Position numbers and translations under genes: made by a program | Part shown: in pieces, positions 25,288 to 37,671 of the stretch | How the letters are laid out: each line of letters opens with the position of its first letter | Numbering within the stretch: the stretch's first letter is position 1 | Notes under the pieces: generated by a model | The model's database searches: none | What the model was told of the DNA's origin: nothing | The model's input: the letters and a program-made list of their open reading frames with translations, nothing else | Source of the DNA: Planctomycetaceae bacterium | Lineage (GTDB): Bacteria; Planctomycetota; Planctomycetia; Planctomycetales; Planctomycetaceae | DNA length: 64,000 nt | Assembly: GCA_017795105.1 (NCBI GenBank) | Contig: CP051247.1 | Span: forward strand, 5,160,001-5,224,000 | Reading direction: 5' to 3'

Positions 25288-26178
25288 ATGCGAATTGTTC
25301 GAAGGTGTGTAATGAGATCAGAAGGCCCTGACGCCGATATCTTTTGTTATTTGATTGCTGGTGACTCTTATGGTGCTTCAGCCAAACACGTTTGGCCCCA
25401 GTGGAGTAGATGGGCACTGCACAGTGTCTGCCCGAGCCGAGGTCTGGAGACGCTCAGAAAGTGTGGCCGGATCAATATTTATCCAGAAGTGAACGCCCTT
25501 ATTGGAGTGCCTCAGGATCCTGTGTGGCACCCTGAAGGCGATGTCTGGGAGCATACGTTGCTGGTGTGTGATGCAGCCGCAGCAATTGCCCGCCGCGATA
25601 AACTGATAGATGGCGAGAGGCTCGTATTGATGTTTGGGGCCCTGTGTCATGATCTTGGTAAACCTGGCACAACGAAATTGATCGAAGGGCGTTGGAAAGC
25701 ACACGGGCACTGCGATGCGGGAGTACCTTTGGCCCGCAGCTTTCTGCAATCGATTGGCTGCCCAGAGGAAATTGTCGAACGAGTTGAACCTCTCGTGGCC
25801 GAACATTTGGTACATGCCCTAGTTAAGCGAGATGCGACTCCGCGGATGTTACGCCGTTTGATTGAGCGGTTGGGAGAAACGAGTTTGGAACAACTGTTCC
25901 GACTCATTGAAGCCGATATGAACGGACGGCCTCCAATGCTTGGCGGATTGCCCGAAGGGGCGAGAATTCTGCAGCAAGTTGCACGTCAATCGCGAGTGGC
26001 AAGTTCGGCCCCGAAACCGATTGTTTTGGGGCGTCACTTAATCGCCCTTGGATATTCTCCAAATGCGTGGTTCGGTCAGATTTTAAAGCGGTGCTATGAA
26101 GCTCAACTCGATGGTGAATTCGATAATGAGGATGCGGGAGTCCGGTACCTGCAACAACTCATTTCCAATCGGCCTTGA
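25288..26178 (+). CDS. HD-domain protein resembling the C-terminal part of a tRNA nucleotidyltransferase
   Basis: A 296-residue protein. Residues about 50-110 (SRGLETLRKCGRINIYPEVN, then GVPQDPVWHPEGDVWEHT) and the HD motif CHDLGKPGTT (His121, Asp122) match the middle and C-terminal parts of bacterial CCA-adding/poly(A) polymerase proteins of the HD type. The region HCDAGVPLARSFLQSIGCPE continues the match. The N-terminal nucleotidyltransferase domain with its G-S and D-x-D motifs is absent, and the first 45 residues look unrelated. It is therefore either a truncated relic or a stand-alone phosphohydrolase. A start at 25312 is also possible. A GAGG before the first ATG gives some support for translation. 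Confidence 0.7.
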   Translation: MRIVRRCVMRSEGPDADIFCYLIAGDSYGASAKHVWPQWSRWALHSVCPSRGLETLRKCGRINIYPEVNALIGVPQDPVWHPEGDVWEHTLLVCDAAAAIARRDKLIDGERLVLMFGALCHDLGKPGTTKLIEGRWKAHGHCDAGVPLARSFLQSIGCPEEIVERVEPLVAEHLVHALVKRDATPRMLRRLIERLGETSLEQLFRLIEADMNGRPPMLGGLPEGARILQQVARQSRVASSAPKPIVLGRHLIALGYSPNAWFGQILKRCYEAQLDGEFDNEDAGVRYLQQLISNRP

Positions 26179-26894
26179 AGCGGCAAACGACTTGGCCGCG
26201 GTTTGGGAGTGAGTGGCGACGAGGGCTTTATTCTCACGAATAGGTTGAGTGCAGGAAATCGCGCCGGGAAGTGTGAGAATTGTTCCGGAATGACTACAGG
26301 CGTTGTCATCGGCGAAAGAGATTGTGAGTCAACGGCCCCAATAGATCATCAGTTCGCGCGATAATGCGGCGACCTCAGGACAGTCAGGAATCTTTCGTGG
26401 CGAGCCGATCTTGCTGGAGTGGACTCGCCACATCATTGGGCGATCATGTTCTTCGACGTGATCGGCAGTCAGGAGGGCGAATTCACAGAACGAACGAAGC
26501 CTAGTGTGAAATGCTGCAAAGAGAAAGTCTCAATCGGTCGTTGCAGACCTACTAGATCTTCTGCTCATCGTCTGGAGAGATCGACTGCAATCATGGATTT
26601 ACTTTGGGCTTCTTCAAGTGAGCGGATTAACCAAGCCGTACATTTCATCGGCGCGTTTGAACGCGGATTGCGTAGTCGCGATTGCGCATCTCCGCGTTGC
26701 GGACTCTTCCACGTCGGTTGACTGTCGATACAGTCTTGTACATGCACCTTCTTTAACTCGGATAGGGGGGCGCTTCGCACATGCTGGTCAACCAGTAAAC
26801 AGCATCGTTGCGATAGCCCTGGCTGAACGAACTATTCGCGACGCGTCGCCCGCAATGCTGCAAACATTCCGAACAGACTTGGCGACCTTCCAAT
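26179..26894. other. Stretch without recognisable genes
   Basis: Several open frames of 60-100 codons occur on both strands, but none has a family signature, a consistent ribosome binding site or a plausible composition. I see no tRNA and no strong terminator. With its neighbours it reads as decayed sequence. Confidence 0.4.
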
Positions 26895-27120
26895 GACTGC
26901 GGCTAGACGTCGAGCCCCGGTTCGTCCATTTCAGCTTCGCACGAGTCAGCGCAATCTCGGCTTCACGCTCCCGGCCCTTGCCACGGCTTCGGTTGCCGTC
27001 CTCGTTGAAAAGCGGGATTCGCTTCTTGGTCCCCGGCTCCGTGTAGTACAATGAGTCGGTCTGCTTCCAGTGCCAGGCCGATCTGTGCGACTGTCAACGC
27101 TGCTTTGGTCCTCGTTTCAT
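26895..27120 (-). pseudogene. Integrase-like N-terminal fragment with in-frame stop
   Basis: Read on the minus strand from ATG at 27118-27120, the frame gives MKRGPKQR, then a TGA (27094-27096), then SAWHWKQTDSLYYTEPGTKK and PLFNEDGNRSRGKGREREAE, ending in a helix ALTRAKLKW. This layout (short basic start, Trp/Tyr-rich strand, a charged linker, then a helix) is what I remember of the arm-binding N-terminus of planctomycete tyrosine recombinases. The catalytic domain is missing. The assignment rests on pattern memory and is tentative. Confidence 0.38.
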
Positions 27121-27232
27121 ATTGCTCTCCGTGATCGTGGAATTGTTCGGCAGTCGATTGACCATCTAACCGGATCGATTGATACTCGGTCTTTACACCA
27201 GTGTTTTACACATACAACTGGAGAAAAACTTC

Positions 27233-28813
27233 GTGACGCTTCGCCCCGCGATCGCATCGACTGCTTCCCTTACTCAGAGGACCTCGACGGTCTTTCTGAC
27301 CGTGGTCTTGGTCGCGTTCGTGATTGGATCCCGTGCCTCAACATCGGCTGCCGAGCGGCCGAATATGCTCCTCATCTACACCGACGATCAGGGGTATGGC
27401 GATGCGAGTTGCCTGAACGAGGAGTCGAAGTTTGAGACTCCGAGTCTGGATCGTCTGGCTCGAGAGGGAATGACGTTCACGAATGGGCATTGTTCGGACA
27501 CGGTCTGCACGCCATCTCGATATGGTCTGCTTGCCGGGCGTTACAGTTGGCGGACGACATTGAAATCAGGGGTGTTCGGAGCCGAGGAACCGTGTCTGCT
27601 GACAGATGATCGAGTTAACCTGGCGTCGTTGCTAAAGGAGCAGGGATATCACACGGGGATGGTTGGCAAATGGCATCTCGGAATGGATTTTCCGGGGACG
27701 TTTGGTAACCGCGACTGGAGCCAGCCGGTTCAGGATATGCCGCTGGACAAAGGATTTGACTACTTCTACGGCATTCCGGCTTCCATGAACTTCGGAGTCC
27801 TCGCCTGGTTCGAAGGGCGTCATACCGACGTTCCTCCGACGTTGTTTACCGACAAAAAGCCGACCGATCTGGCAATGAGCGATTTCCGGTTCAAGCCGCC
27901 TTACGACAGACAGCCTCCGAATAAGAAGGCCATTGAGGTCGCTCCGGACTTCATCGATACCGCCTGCCTCACTCGCTTCACCGACAAAGCGATTGAGTTT
28001 GTCCACTCCAGTGCAGCGGGCGACAAGCCGTTCTTTCTGTATCTCCCTTACACCTCTCCCCACAAGCCGGTCGTTCCCATCCCCAAATTTCGGGGGCAGG
28101 GCGAAGCAGGAGGATACGGCGAGATCATGATCGAGACTGACTACGACATCGGTCGAATTCTCGACACGCTTGACGAACTCGACTTGACCGAAAATACGCT
28201 GGTCATTTTCTCGAGCGACAACGGTCCGGAGAGTACGTATCCTCTTCGCGTCAAAAAGTATGGCCACGATAGTGCCGGCCCGTATCGAGGTGGAAAACGG
28301 GATGCCTACGAGGGGGGACATCGGGTGCCATTCTTCGTTCGCTGGCCGGCTGTGGTCGAGGCGGGACGAACATGGGACGGCCCGATCTGTCAGACGGATG
28401 TTCTCGCGACCGTGGCGGAGATCCTTGACGTCGTACTTCCCGACAATGCTGGAGAGGACAGCGTCAGCTTCTTACCCGTACTCAAGGGAAAGACGGCGAT
28501 CAAGACACGACCACCGATGGTGCACCATGAGGCACAGGGGCGGTTTGCCATTCGGGATACTATCGACGGCAAAGAATGGAAGCTGTTGATGGAACATCGT
28601 CGCGACAAACGCGAACTTTACAACGTGACCGATGATCCGGCTGAAGAAGAGAATCTTCTCAATCAACACCCTGAGATTGTCCGGCAATTGACCGACACGC
28701 TGACCCGCGTGGTCGTCAGCGGTCGATCAAATCTGGGACCGGATGTGGGCAACGACACCGGCTGGTGGAGCGATTTGACGTGGATCGCCGAAGACGAATA
28801 TCCGGCGAAATAA
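27233..28813 (+). CDS. Exported arylsulfatase A-type sulfatase
   Basis: A sulfatase of about 526 residues. I start at GTG 27233 because GGAG stands at the right distance; an in-frame start at 27179 adds 18 residues. A signal peptide runs to about residue 42 (SAAERPN). The metal site starts LLIYTDDQGYGD and the maturation motif is CTPSR with Cys92, the residue converted to formylglycine. KWHLG and the SSDNGPE segment complete the family pattern. Such enzymes remove sulfate esters from algal polysaccharides and are abundant in planctomycetes. No anaerobic maturase gene is adjacent. The natural substrate cannot be told from sequence. Confidence 0.93.
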   Translation: MTLRPAIASTASLTQRTSTVFLTVVLVAFVIGSRASTSAAERPNMLLIYTDDQGYGDASCLNEESKFETPSLDRLAREGMTFTNGHCSDTVCTPSRYGLLAGRYSWRTTLKSGVFGAEEPCLLTDDRVNLASLLKEQGYHTGMVGKWHLGMDFPGTFGNRDWSQPVQDMPLDKGFDYFYGIPASMNFGVLAWFEGRHTDVPPTLFTDKKPTDLAMSDFRFKPPYDRQPPNKKAIEVAPDFIDTACLTRFTDKAIEFVHSSAAGDKPFFLYLPYTSPHKPVVPIPKFRGQGEAGGYGEIMIETDYDIGRILDTLDELDLTENTLVIFSSDNGPESTYPLRVKKYGHDSAGPYRGGKRDAYEGGHRVPFFVRWPAVVEAGRTWDGPICQTDVLATVAEILDVVLPDNAGEDSVSFLPVLKGKTAIKTRPPMVHHEAQGRFAIRDTIDGKEWKLLMEHRRDKRELYNVTDDPAEEENLLNQHPEIVRQLTDTLTRVVVSGRSNLGPDVGNDTGWWSDLTWIAEDEYPAK

Positions 28814-28841
28814 GGTACGGACATCAGCGGTAGCTCATAGA

Positions 28842-28874
28842 AAACTCCCCGACCATGTTGAGGTCGGAGAGTTT
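28842..28874. terminator. Hairpin between convergent sulfatase and PQQ-propeller genes
   Basis: AAACTCCCCGACC pairs with GGTCGGAGAGTTT around a 7-base loop, with one mismatch. It lies between two convergent genes and can act on both strands. Confidence 0.65.
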
Positions 28875-28888
28875 CTTGTGTTATGGAA

Positions 28889-30241
28889 CTATTGTTTGCC
28901 GCGAATCGAGAACAGTTTGCTGCCAGTTCGCAAGACGATCACGCCATCGACCATGGCCACTCCGTAGACGACCGGGCGGGAGAACATGGCGGCGGCCGCT
29001 TTGCGACGTTCGTCCGTTTCTTCCGTTTTCGGCAGGTTGTTGACAGGAGGGGTCTCTTCGGCCCAGAGGCTGTTTTCGGCCACGATTTTGAATTCCGAAC
29101 CAGCGGCCAGCACGGTGGTCAGGCCGTCGCGTCCGAAGATGTAAATATGATTGCCGACCCCAACGGGAGTGGCCCAGGCCGATTGCTGCAGGCGTTCGGT
29201 GTAAGCCTCTTCGCCGGTTTCGGCGTCCAGACAGTACACTACGCCTGCCCGGTTGACCCAGTAAGCCAGTCCCCGATGTTCAATCGGCGAGGCCCAGGAG
29301 GGCACGGGCGAAGGATCTGTCCAGACGAATGCCGGTTGGAATCCGTCATTGATCTGTTGAACGGTCATCACACCGTTTGATCTCCGAGCCAGTTCTGCAT
29401 TCTCCCCTTCGCGCCCAGGAGAAGCCCCGACCAGAAACCGATCGAGACCAGCCGGTCGAGGTGTGGTGCCGGTATTGCCACCAATCTCATCGAAGCTCCA
29501 CAACTGCTGACCCGTTTGTGAATCGTATCCGTCAACACTTCCGGCCGAACTGCAGACCACATGGGGCTTGCCGCCGATTGTTAGGACGGCCGGTGAACTC
29601 CAGCTGGTACGCGGTTTGCGATCGGTCTTCCAGACGACGGAGCCATCCTTCTTGTTGAGCGCCACCAGATACGCAGCGGCCGGATCGTCAATGAGGATGA
29701 TGATGTGCTCGCCCACCTGCACTGGCGACGCAGACAGACCGAACTCGTTGGTGGGGTGCCCATATTCTTCGGACAGCGACATTGCCCAGAGCTGTTTTCC
29801 ATGATGATCGAACGCCAGTACGTCGCCACTCTCGAAGTAGGCGTACACGCCGTTTTCGTCGACCAGCGGAGTGGGAGCGGCTCGACTGATATAGACGCTG
29901 TTCTTTTCCGGGAAGGTGGAAGTCGCCTTGTAACTCCACTCCTGTTGTCCGTCGGCCAAACGATATGCGGATACGAGCAGCTCCTGCTTGGTGTCACCAT
30001 CGACGGCCGTCAGAAAAATCTGGTCGCCGTAAATGACGGGGCTGGACTGGCCATAGCCAGACAGTTCCTGCGTCCAGGAAAGAGTTTCAGGCGTCCACTC
30101 AATCGGTAACGTATCAGCAGTAATCTCACTGGAGCCCTGACCCAGAAAACCGGGCCAGGTTTCGATATCGGCCGCCAGCTGCAGGGAGCAGAACAGCGAC
30201 GCGGTCAACGTGATTGCGGTAAACATGAACGTAGCTTTCAA
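28889..30241 (-). CDS. Exported BamB-like PQQ-repeat beta-propeller protein
   Basis: A 450-residue protein with a signal peptide (1-24) and a run of PQQ-like blades: SSPVIYGDQIFLTAVDG, LVDENGVYAYFESGDVLAFD, SPVQVGEHIIILIDD, WSSPAVLTIGGKPHVVCSS, ATPVGVGNHIYIFGRDG and similar. No PQQ-dehydrogenase catalytic residues are evident, so this is the repeat-only group that is very common in planctomycetes. It is expected in the periplasm or at the outer membrane. The sequence gives no hint of a partner. It converges on the sulfatase gene and lies 266 bp from the DUF1559 gene at 30508. Confidence 0.88.
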   Translation of the reverse strand: MKATFMFTAITLTASLFCSLQLAADIETWPGFLGQGSSEITADTLPIEWTPETLSWTQELSGYGQSSPVIYGDQIFLTAVDGDTKQELLVSAYRLADGQQEWSYKATSTFPEKNSVYISRAAPTPLVDENGVYAYFESGDVLAFDHHGKQLWAMSLSEEYGHPTNEFGLSASPVQVGEHIIILIDDPAAAYLVALNKKDGSVVWKTDRKPRTSWSSPAVLTIGGKPHVVCSSAGSVDGYDSQTGQQLWSFDEIGGNTGTTPRPAGLDRFLVGASPGREGENAELARRSNGVMTVQQINDGFQPAFVWTDPSPVPSWASPIEHRGLAYWVNRAGVVYCLDAETGEEAYTERLQQSAWATPVGVGNHIYIFGRDGLTTVLAAGSEFKIVAENSLWAEETPPVNNLPKTEETDERRKAAAAMFSRPVVYGVAMVDGVIVLRTGSKLFSIRGKQ

Positions 30242-30458
30242 AAGGTGAACGTTGATATCAGCAGGCAGGCTGTCGGCGGAACGAGATCAAGGCTCCGTCG
30301 GGATGGCTGCTGAGGATGATAGACGGTCCGATCGACGAGGCCAAATTGATGACCATCCCAAATCGAGACCTTCGTGTCCGGATTTAGCGATCGCACAGAA
30401 AGCCTCTGCGCTGGCGACTTTGTTCTGTTGCGGATTCCTGACAACGGCAATCCACAAC

Positions 30459-30489
30459 GGGTAGCCCGGCCTGGTCGGCCCGGCTACCC
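30459..30489. terminator. GC-rich hairpin after the DUF1559 gene
   Basis: GGGTAGCCCGGCC pairs with GGCCCGGCTACCC across five bases, with a small mismatch in the stem. It lies 19 bp beyond the stop of the minus-strand DUF1559 gene. No T tract follows, so termination is uncertain. Confidence 0.35.
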
Positions 30490-30507
30490 TCCGACTCACC
30501 GAGCCGA

Positions 30508-31542
<1,035 letters not shown>

Positions 31543-31626
31543 GAAGGATCTCCTTCGTAGGATGCGAAATAAAATCAGGAACTGACAGTGAGTCAGATCT
31601 CTGGAATTCAGGTCGGCAATCGGAAT

Positions 31627-32625
31627 CTAGAACTCGCCGATCACTTCGCCGCCCGAGCGGGTGGCCAGGTTTCGCCAGGTGGTCAGGTCGATGTTCTCGC
31701 TGACAAAGCGGCAGCTGCCATCGACGAGTTCGACCTGCACGCCTCCCTGATGGGCGCTGCGGGCGCTGACTAGCGCGAAGTTGTGATAGCCGTTGTGGCA
31801 ATCGGCGTTCACCGCTGAGTTCGGGCCATACCAGTGGTTATACATGGTGTCGGCCAGGTGACCGTTGACCCATTTCGCACCGCGTTGTCCCGACCATGTG
31901 GTCGCCGTGGCAGGATTGCAGGCAGCGGGCGTGGTCTGCGTGCCCATGCTCAGTTCGATCACGCGGCGTCGATAGTCGCCCGCATTCGGAGCGGCGTTTG
32001 TCCCGTCTCCCAACATTTGCTCGCCGAAGGCAATCGTGTTGCTTGTGCCATCAGTCACGTCGCGAAAGCCGGTCTTCGAGCGGGAGAAGATGATGCCATC
32101 GGCATTGCTGACTGACCCATCGTCTGCTGTTCCAGATCCATTGAGTCCCGAGCCGGCACAGGCGGGATAACTGATGCCGCCATAGACGGAGCCGGCGACT
32201 CTCTCTTTGTCACTCGGGCAGGTCAGGATCGCCAGCGAGTTCTGAGCGGCGGTGTCATTCTGAGCGACAATCACCGGATCATACGAACCGGCGAAGGCGT
32301 TCATCGGGGGATAGTCATAGTTCAGCAGATTCTGAAGTCCTGCCTGTTCGACGTAAGGCAGCAGCTGTGCATGGGCTGACCAGACGAACGGATAGCCGAG
32401 GCCGCCGGGTGGGAAGACGCTGTGCGTCGCTTCATAGTTGTGCAGCGCGAGCCCGAGTTGCTTGAGATTGTTCTTACAGGACGAACGCCGGGCGGCTTCG
32501 CGGGCCTGTTGAACAGCGGGCAAAAGCAGAGCCACCAGGATGGCAATGATTGCGATGACAACGAGTAGTTCAATCAATGTAAAACCCTTAGCACGCATGC
32601 GGCGCGCGGGAGAAGAAAAGGCCAT
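31627..32625 (-). CDS. DUF1559 prepilin-like protein
   Basis: Second DUF1559 paralogue, 332 residues from the start at 32625, which is chosen because GAGGAG stands five bases before it (an upstream ATG at 32661 has no such site). The prepilin signal [20 protein letters not shown] is followed by the usual [13 protein letters not shown] helix. The C-terminal motif is [20 protein letters not shown]. It is in the same direction as the paralogue at 30508-31542 and may be co-transcribed with it. The two share little beyond the N-terminal helix and the C-terminal motif. Confidence 0.95.
   Translation of the reverse strand: MAFSSPARRMRAKGFTLIELLVVIAIIAILVALLLPAVQQAREAARRSSCKNNLKQLGLALHNYEATHSVFPPGGLGYPFVWSAHAQLLPYVEQAGLQNLLNYDYPPMNAFAGSYDPVIVAQNDTAAQNSLAILTCPSDKERVAGSVYGGISYPACAGSGLNGSGTADDGSVSNADGIIFSRSKTGFRDVTDGTSNTIAFGEQMLGDGTNAAPNAGDYRRRVIELSMGTQTTPAACNPATATTWSGQRGAKWVNGHLADTMYNHWYGPNSAVNADCHNGYHNFALVSARSAHQGGVQVELVDGSCRFVSENIDLTTWRNLATRSGGEVIGEF
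32458..32562. repeat. Near-identical 105-bp segment shared by two DUF1559 genes (copy 2)
   Basis: Partner of 31375-31479. Three differences were seen. It could promote recombination among the DUF1559 genes. Confidence 0.8.
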
Positions 32626-32709
32626 GGAGGCTCCTCTTTGAAAGACGGAACGAGGGCGCAAACCGGCGACGTGCCGGTGCGATCGAATAGCTGAGACAAA
32701 GCTCAGGGA

Positions 32710-33300
32710 TCAGATCGCGATTCGTTCTGGAGGAGGCGTCTCGGGCAGCAGAGCATGCTGAAGCGGAGGGGGATCGGACAGGACGAGGGCCTGACCGTTC
32801 TCATCGGCCGGTTGCGTCTTAATCACGGCTGGTAAAATCCGTGGTTCCGCATTGATGAGCATATCGAAGACGATGGTGGCTCCACAGGTGCAGGCATTCC
32901 AGCCGGCCGGTTGAGGCGTTGAGGGAGAGCCGGAACCGCCACTGCAGCAGGACTTCACGGGCGGCGAAGAATTCTCAGGCTTGGAACAACAAGAGCGCGT
33001 CGAGGGCTTCGAGCAGCAATCCGAGGGAGCGACCGGACTGCAACAGGCAGGCTTCTTCGGGACTTTCGAACAGCACGACGCCTGTTTCTCGCCGGCACAG
33101 CACGAGGTGCTTTTTGAACGGCAGCAGCCGCAACCCTCTCCCGACGAGCAGTCGCCACAGCGACAACCCGATGTCGGTGCTCCAGCCGGTTTGAGTGGCA
33201 GCCCCATCGACGAACTGACAAACGCAATCACCGTCAGTACACAGAGAATTCTGTGCCTGTCGCGAAGACGTCGAAGGTGAAAGCAAAATCGCCGATACAT
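32710..33300 (-). CDS. Exported cysteine-rich protein (20 Cys in about 100 residues)
   Basis: About 196 residues from the start at 33300. A start at 33372 would lie directly against the terminator of the preceding gene and is unlikely. A signal or membrane segment (LCVLTVIAFVSSSMG) is followed by a region with 20 cysteines, mostly as CC pairs separated by 6-8 Ser, Lys or Pro residues (SCC, SCCSK, ACCSP, DCCSK, SCCSK, SCCSG), then a CTCG and a plain C-terminal tail rich in Pro. The spacing looks like a metal-binding or disulfide-bonded repeat. I recognise no family. It lies 84 bp from a DUF1559 gene in the same direction. Confidence 0.7.
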   Translation of the reverse strand: MYRRFCFHLRRLRDRHRILCVLTVIAFVSSSMGLPLKPAGAPTSGCRCGDCSSGEGCGCCRSKSTSCCAGEKQASCCSKVPKKPACCSPVAPSDCCSKPSTRSCCSKPENSSPPVKSCCSGGSGSPSTPQPAGWNACTCGATIVFDMLINAEPRILPAVIKTQPADENGQALVLSDPPPLQHALLPETPPPERIAI

Positions 33301-33372
33301 GGGGGAGGTTCCGGGCGGGAATTTCGGAAGGTGTACATTAAACGAGAGGCCCACCTGATGGAAGCCGCGCAT

Positions 33373-33404
33373 AAAAAAATCCGCAGAGGATGAGCTCTGC
33401 GGAT
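33373..33404 (-). terminator. Rho-independent terminator of ppdK
   Basis: ATCCGCAGAG and CTCTGCGGAT form a perfect 10-bp stem with a 6-base loop; on the minus strand a run of T follows directly. It lies just beyond the ppdK stop codon. Confidence 0.88.
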
Positions 33405-33430
33405 CGTTCGATTTTCAGGGCGTCAGACCG

Positions 33431-36163
<2,733 letters not shown>

Positions 36164-36470
36164 AGTTTGTCTTGCTCCAGATTTGACCGAAATACAGGCG
36201 TAAACGTAGTGACGTAGCGCGAACCGTGCGCAAACTTTGTGAGCCGAAACGGTAGCAACCGTGGATAACCGTTGCAAGGGAGTGGAATTTCGAGCCAGGC
36301 CGTACAAAGACGCAGGCGATAGCGACCTGCAGACGGTCACCCCGTGAGCCCGGCGACTGTTTCGATGAAATCTCGATGAGAACGGACTTTCAGTCCCATT
36401 TTGTTCCCTGCAAACCTGCTGCAGCTCGGTATCATTTTCTGGGAATCCGTTCACAACCTGGAGAACAACT
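36164..36470. other. Divergent intergenic region
   Basis: This 307-bp stretch holds the start regions of ppdK (minus) and the SASA esterase gene (plus). I see no clear -35/-10 pair, hairpin or RNA. The right part ends with GGAG eight bases before the ATG at 36471. Confidence 0.4.
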
Positions 36471-37238
36471 ATGCTCGCTCGATTCCGCTTTCTTCTCGCA
36501 TTCGGCCTGACGACTCTGCTCGCTCTCGGCCAGACGTTCGCAGCCGATAAACCGATCCATCTGTTCATACTCTCGGGGCAGTCCAACATGCGGGGCATGA
36601 ACCCCGAACTGGGATTCGTTCCAGAATTGACCGAGAAGTTCTCCGATCGGGAGACTGCCTACATCAAGGTCGCCGAAGGCGGAAAGCCGATTCGGTACTG
36701 GTTGCCCAACGATTGGAACATGCTGGCCGAGCGATACAACCTCGATAAAAAGCTCACCGGGGCGTCTTCAGAGAAGAATTACTATTCCCAGATCCTCAAC
36801 GAGTACGAAAAATTCACTGAGAAGAACGGATGGCCCGATCACGTCACGTTTTGCTGGATGCAGGGGGAACGGGATGCCCGAGAGCGGCTGAGTTCCGCCT
36901 ATGCCGACGCTCTCAAACTGTTGATTGGCAACCTTCGCCGCGACCTGAAACAGCCGGAAATGACCTTCGTGATTGGACGACTGAGTGATTTTCGAGCCGA
37001 TCCGCAACGGGCTCACTGGGAACTGATTCGGCAGGTTCAGGAGCAGGTCGCTGAAGACGATCCGCTCGGGGCCTGGGTCGATTGCGATGATCTGAACAAC
37101 AAGAAAAAAGACGAGATCATGACCAACGACCTGCACTACACGCGGGAAGGTTATGAGCTTTTGGGGCGGCGTTATGTCAGGCAGGCCAAAGCTATGGCCG
37201 AGGGCAAGAAGCCGGCCGATAACGGGCGACCGGAATAG
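36471..37238 (+). CDS. Exported SGNH-type sialate O-acetylesterase-like protein (SASA family)
   Basis: A 255-residue protein with a signal peptide ending at about residue 23 (FAADKP). The catalytic Ser block is LFILSGQSNMRGMN and the family Gln/Glu block is CWMQGERDA; DLHYTREGYELLGRR near the end carries the Asp-x-x-His pair. This is the SASA (DUF303) subgroup of SGNH hydrolases, which removes acetyl groups from sugars. It is followed 34 bp later by a small membrane protein gene in the same direction. The carbohydrate target is not known. Confidence 0.9.
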   Translation: MLARFRFLLAFGLTTLLALGQTFAADKPIHLFILSGQSNMRGMNPELGFVPELTEKFSDRETAYIKVAEGGKPIRYWLPNDWNMLAERYNLDKKLTGASSEKNYYSQILNEYEKFTEKNGWPDHVTFCWMQGERDARERLSSAYADALKLLIGNLRRDLKQPEMTFVIGRLSDFRADPQRAHWELIRQVQEQVAEDDPLGAWVDCDDLNNKKKDEIMTNDLHYTREGYELLGRRYVRQAKAMAEGKKPADNGRPE

Positions 37239-37272
37239 TGGGGAAGGGCCCTAAAAAGCGGAGGTCGGAGCC

Positions 37273-37593
37273 ATGAAACACTCCAGGGCGGAAGATCATC
37301 ACGAAGATCTGCGACACGAGGACTTTGAACCGAAGCGGAAGTCGCTCAAGGGGGACTACGAACGAGTCGCCCCTGGGAACAAGAAGCCTAAGGAGGAGCC
37401 GATCATTTCCGACGAACCGGTCGGCTGGGGACTCGAGAGCGAGGTCTCCCAGGCTCCTTCAGGGCGAGCCATGCATCAGATTGCCGGCGGTTTCCTGATG
37501 ATCATTTTCATGTTGATGGTCGTTGGTATCGGAGCCTACGTGATCTACGAACTGATCCAGACGTTCGACGGTTATCTGCAGGACGAACTCTGA
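37273..37593 (+). CDS. Small single-pass membrane protein
   Basis: A 106-residue protein. The first 70 residues are charged and likely cytoplasmic; a membrane segment follows at about 74-94 (GGFLMIIFMLMVVGIGAYVIY), with a short tail. GGAGGTCGGAGCC just upstream supplies a ribosome binding site. No family is recognised. It is probably co-transcribed with the SASA esterase gene, as the gap is 34 bp and a terminator follows it. Confidence 0.7.
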   Translation: MKHSRAEDHHEDLRHEDFEPKRKSLKGDYERVAPGNKKPKEEPIISDEPVGWGLESEVSQAPSGRAMHQIAGGFLMIIFMLMVVGIGAYVIYELIQTFDGYLQDEL

Positions 37594-37617
37594 GCCGTCT
37601 TTCCGAGCGCACGAAAA

Positions 37618-37649
37618 AAGGGGAGCAGAATATTGGTTCTGCTCCCCTT
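37618..37649. terminator. Bidirectional terminator hairpin
   Basis: AAGGGGAGCAGAA and TTCTGCTCCCCTT form a perfect 13-bp stem with a 6-base loop, between two convergent genes, with an A run before it and pyrimidines after it. Confidence 0.85.
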
Positions 37650-37671
37650 CTCTTATTTCACGGTTCGTGGA

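Noticed and set aside
36164..36598. Extension of the ppdK frame upstream of 36163
   Set aside because: It runs into the start region of the divergent esterase gene, and the family starts at the GGKGAN-containing part preceded by GGAG.
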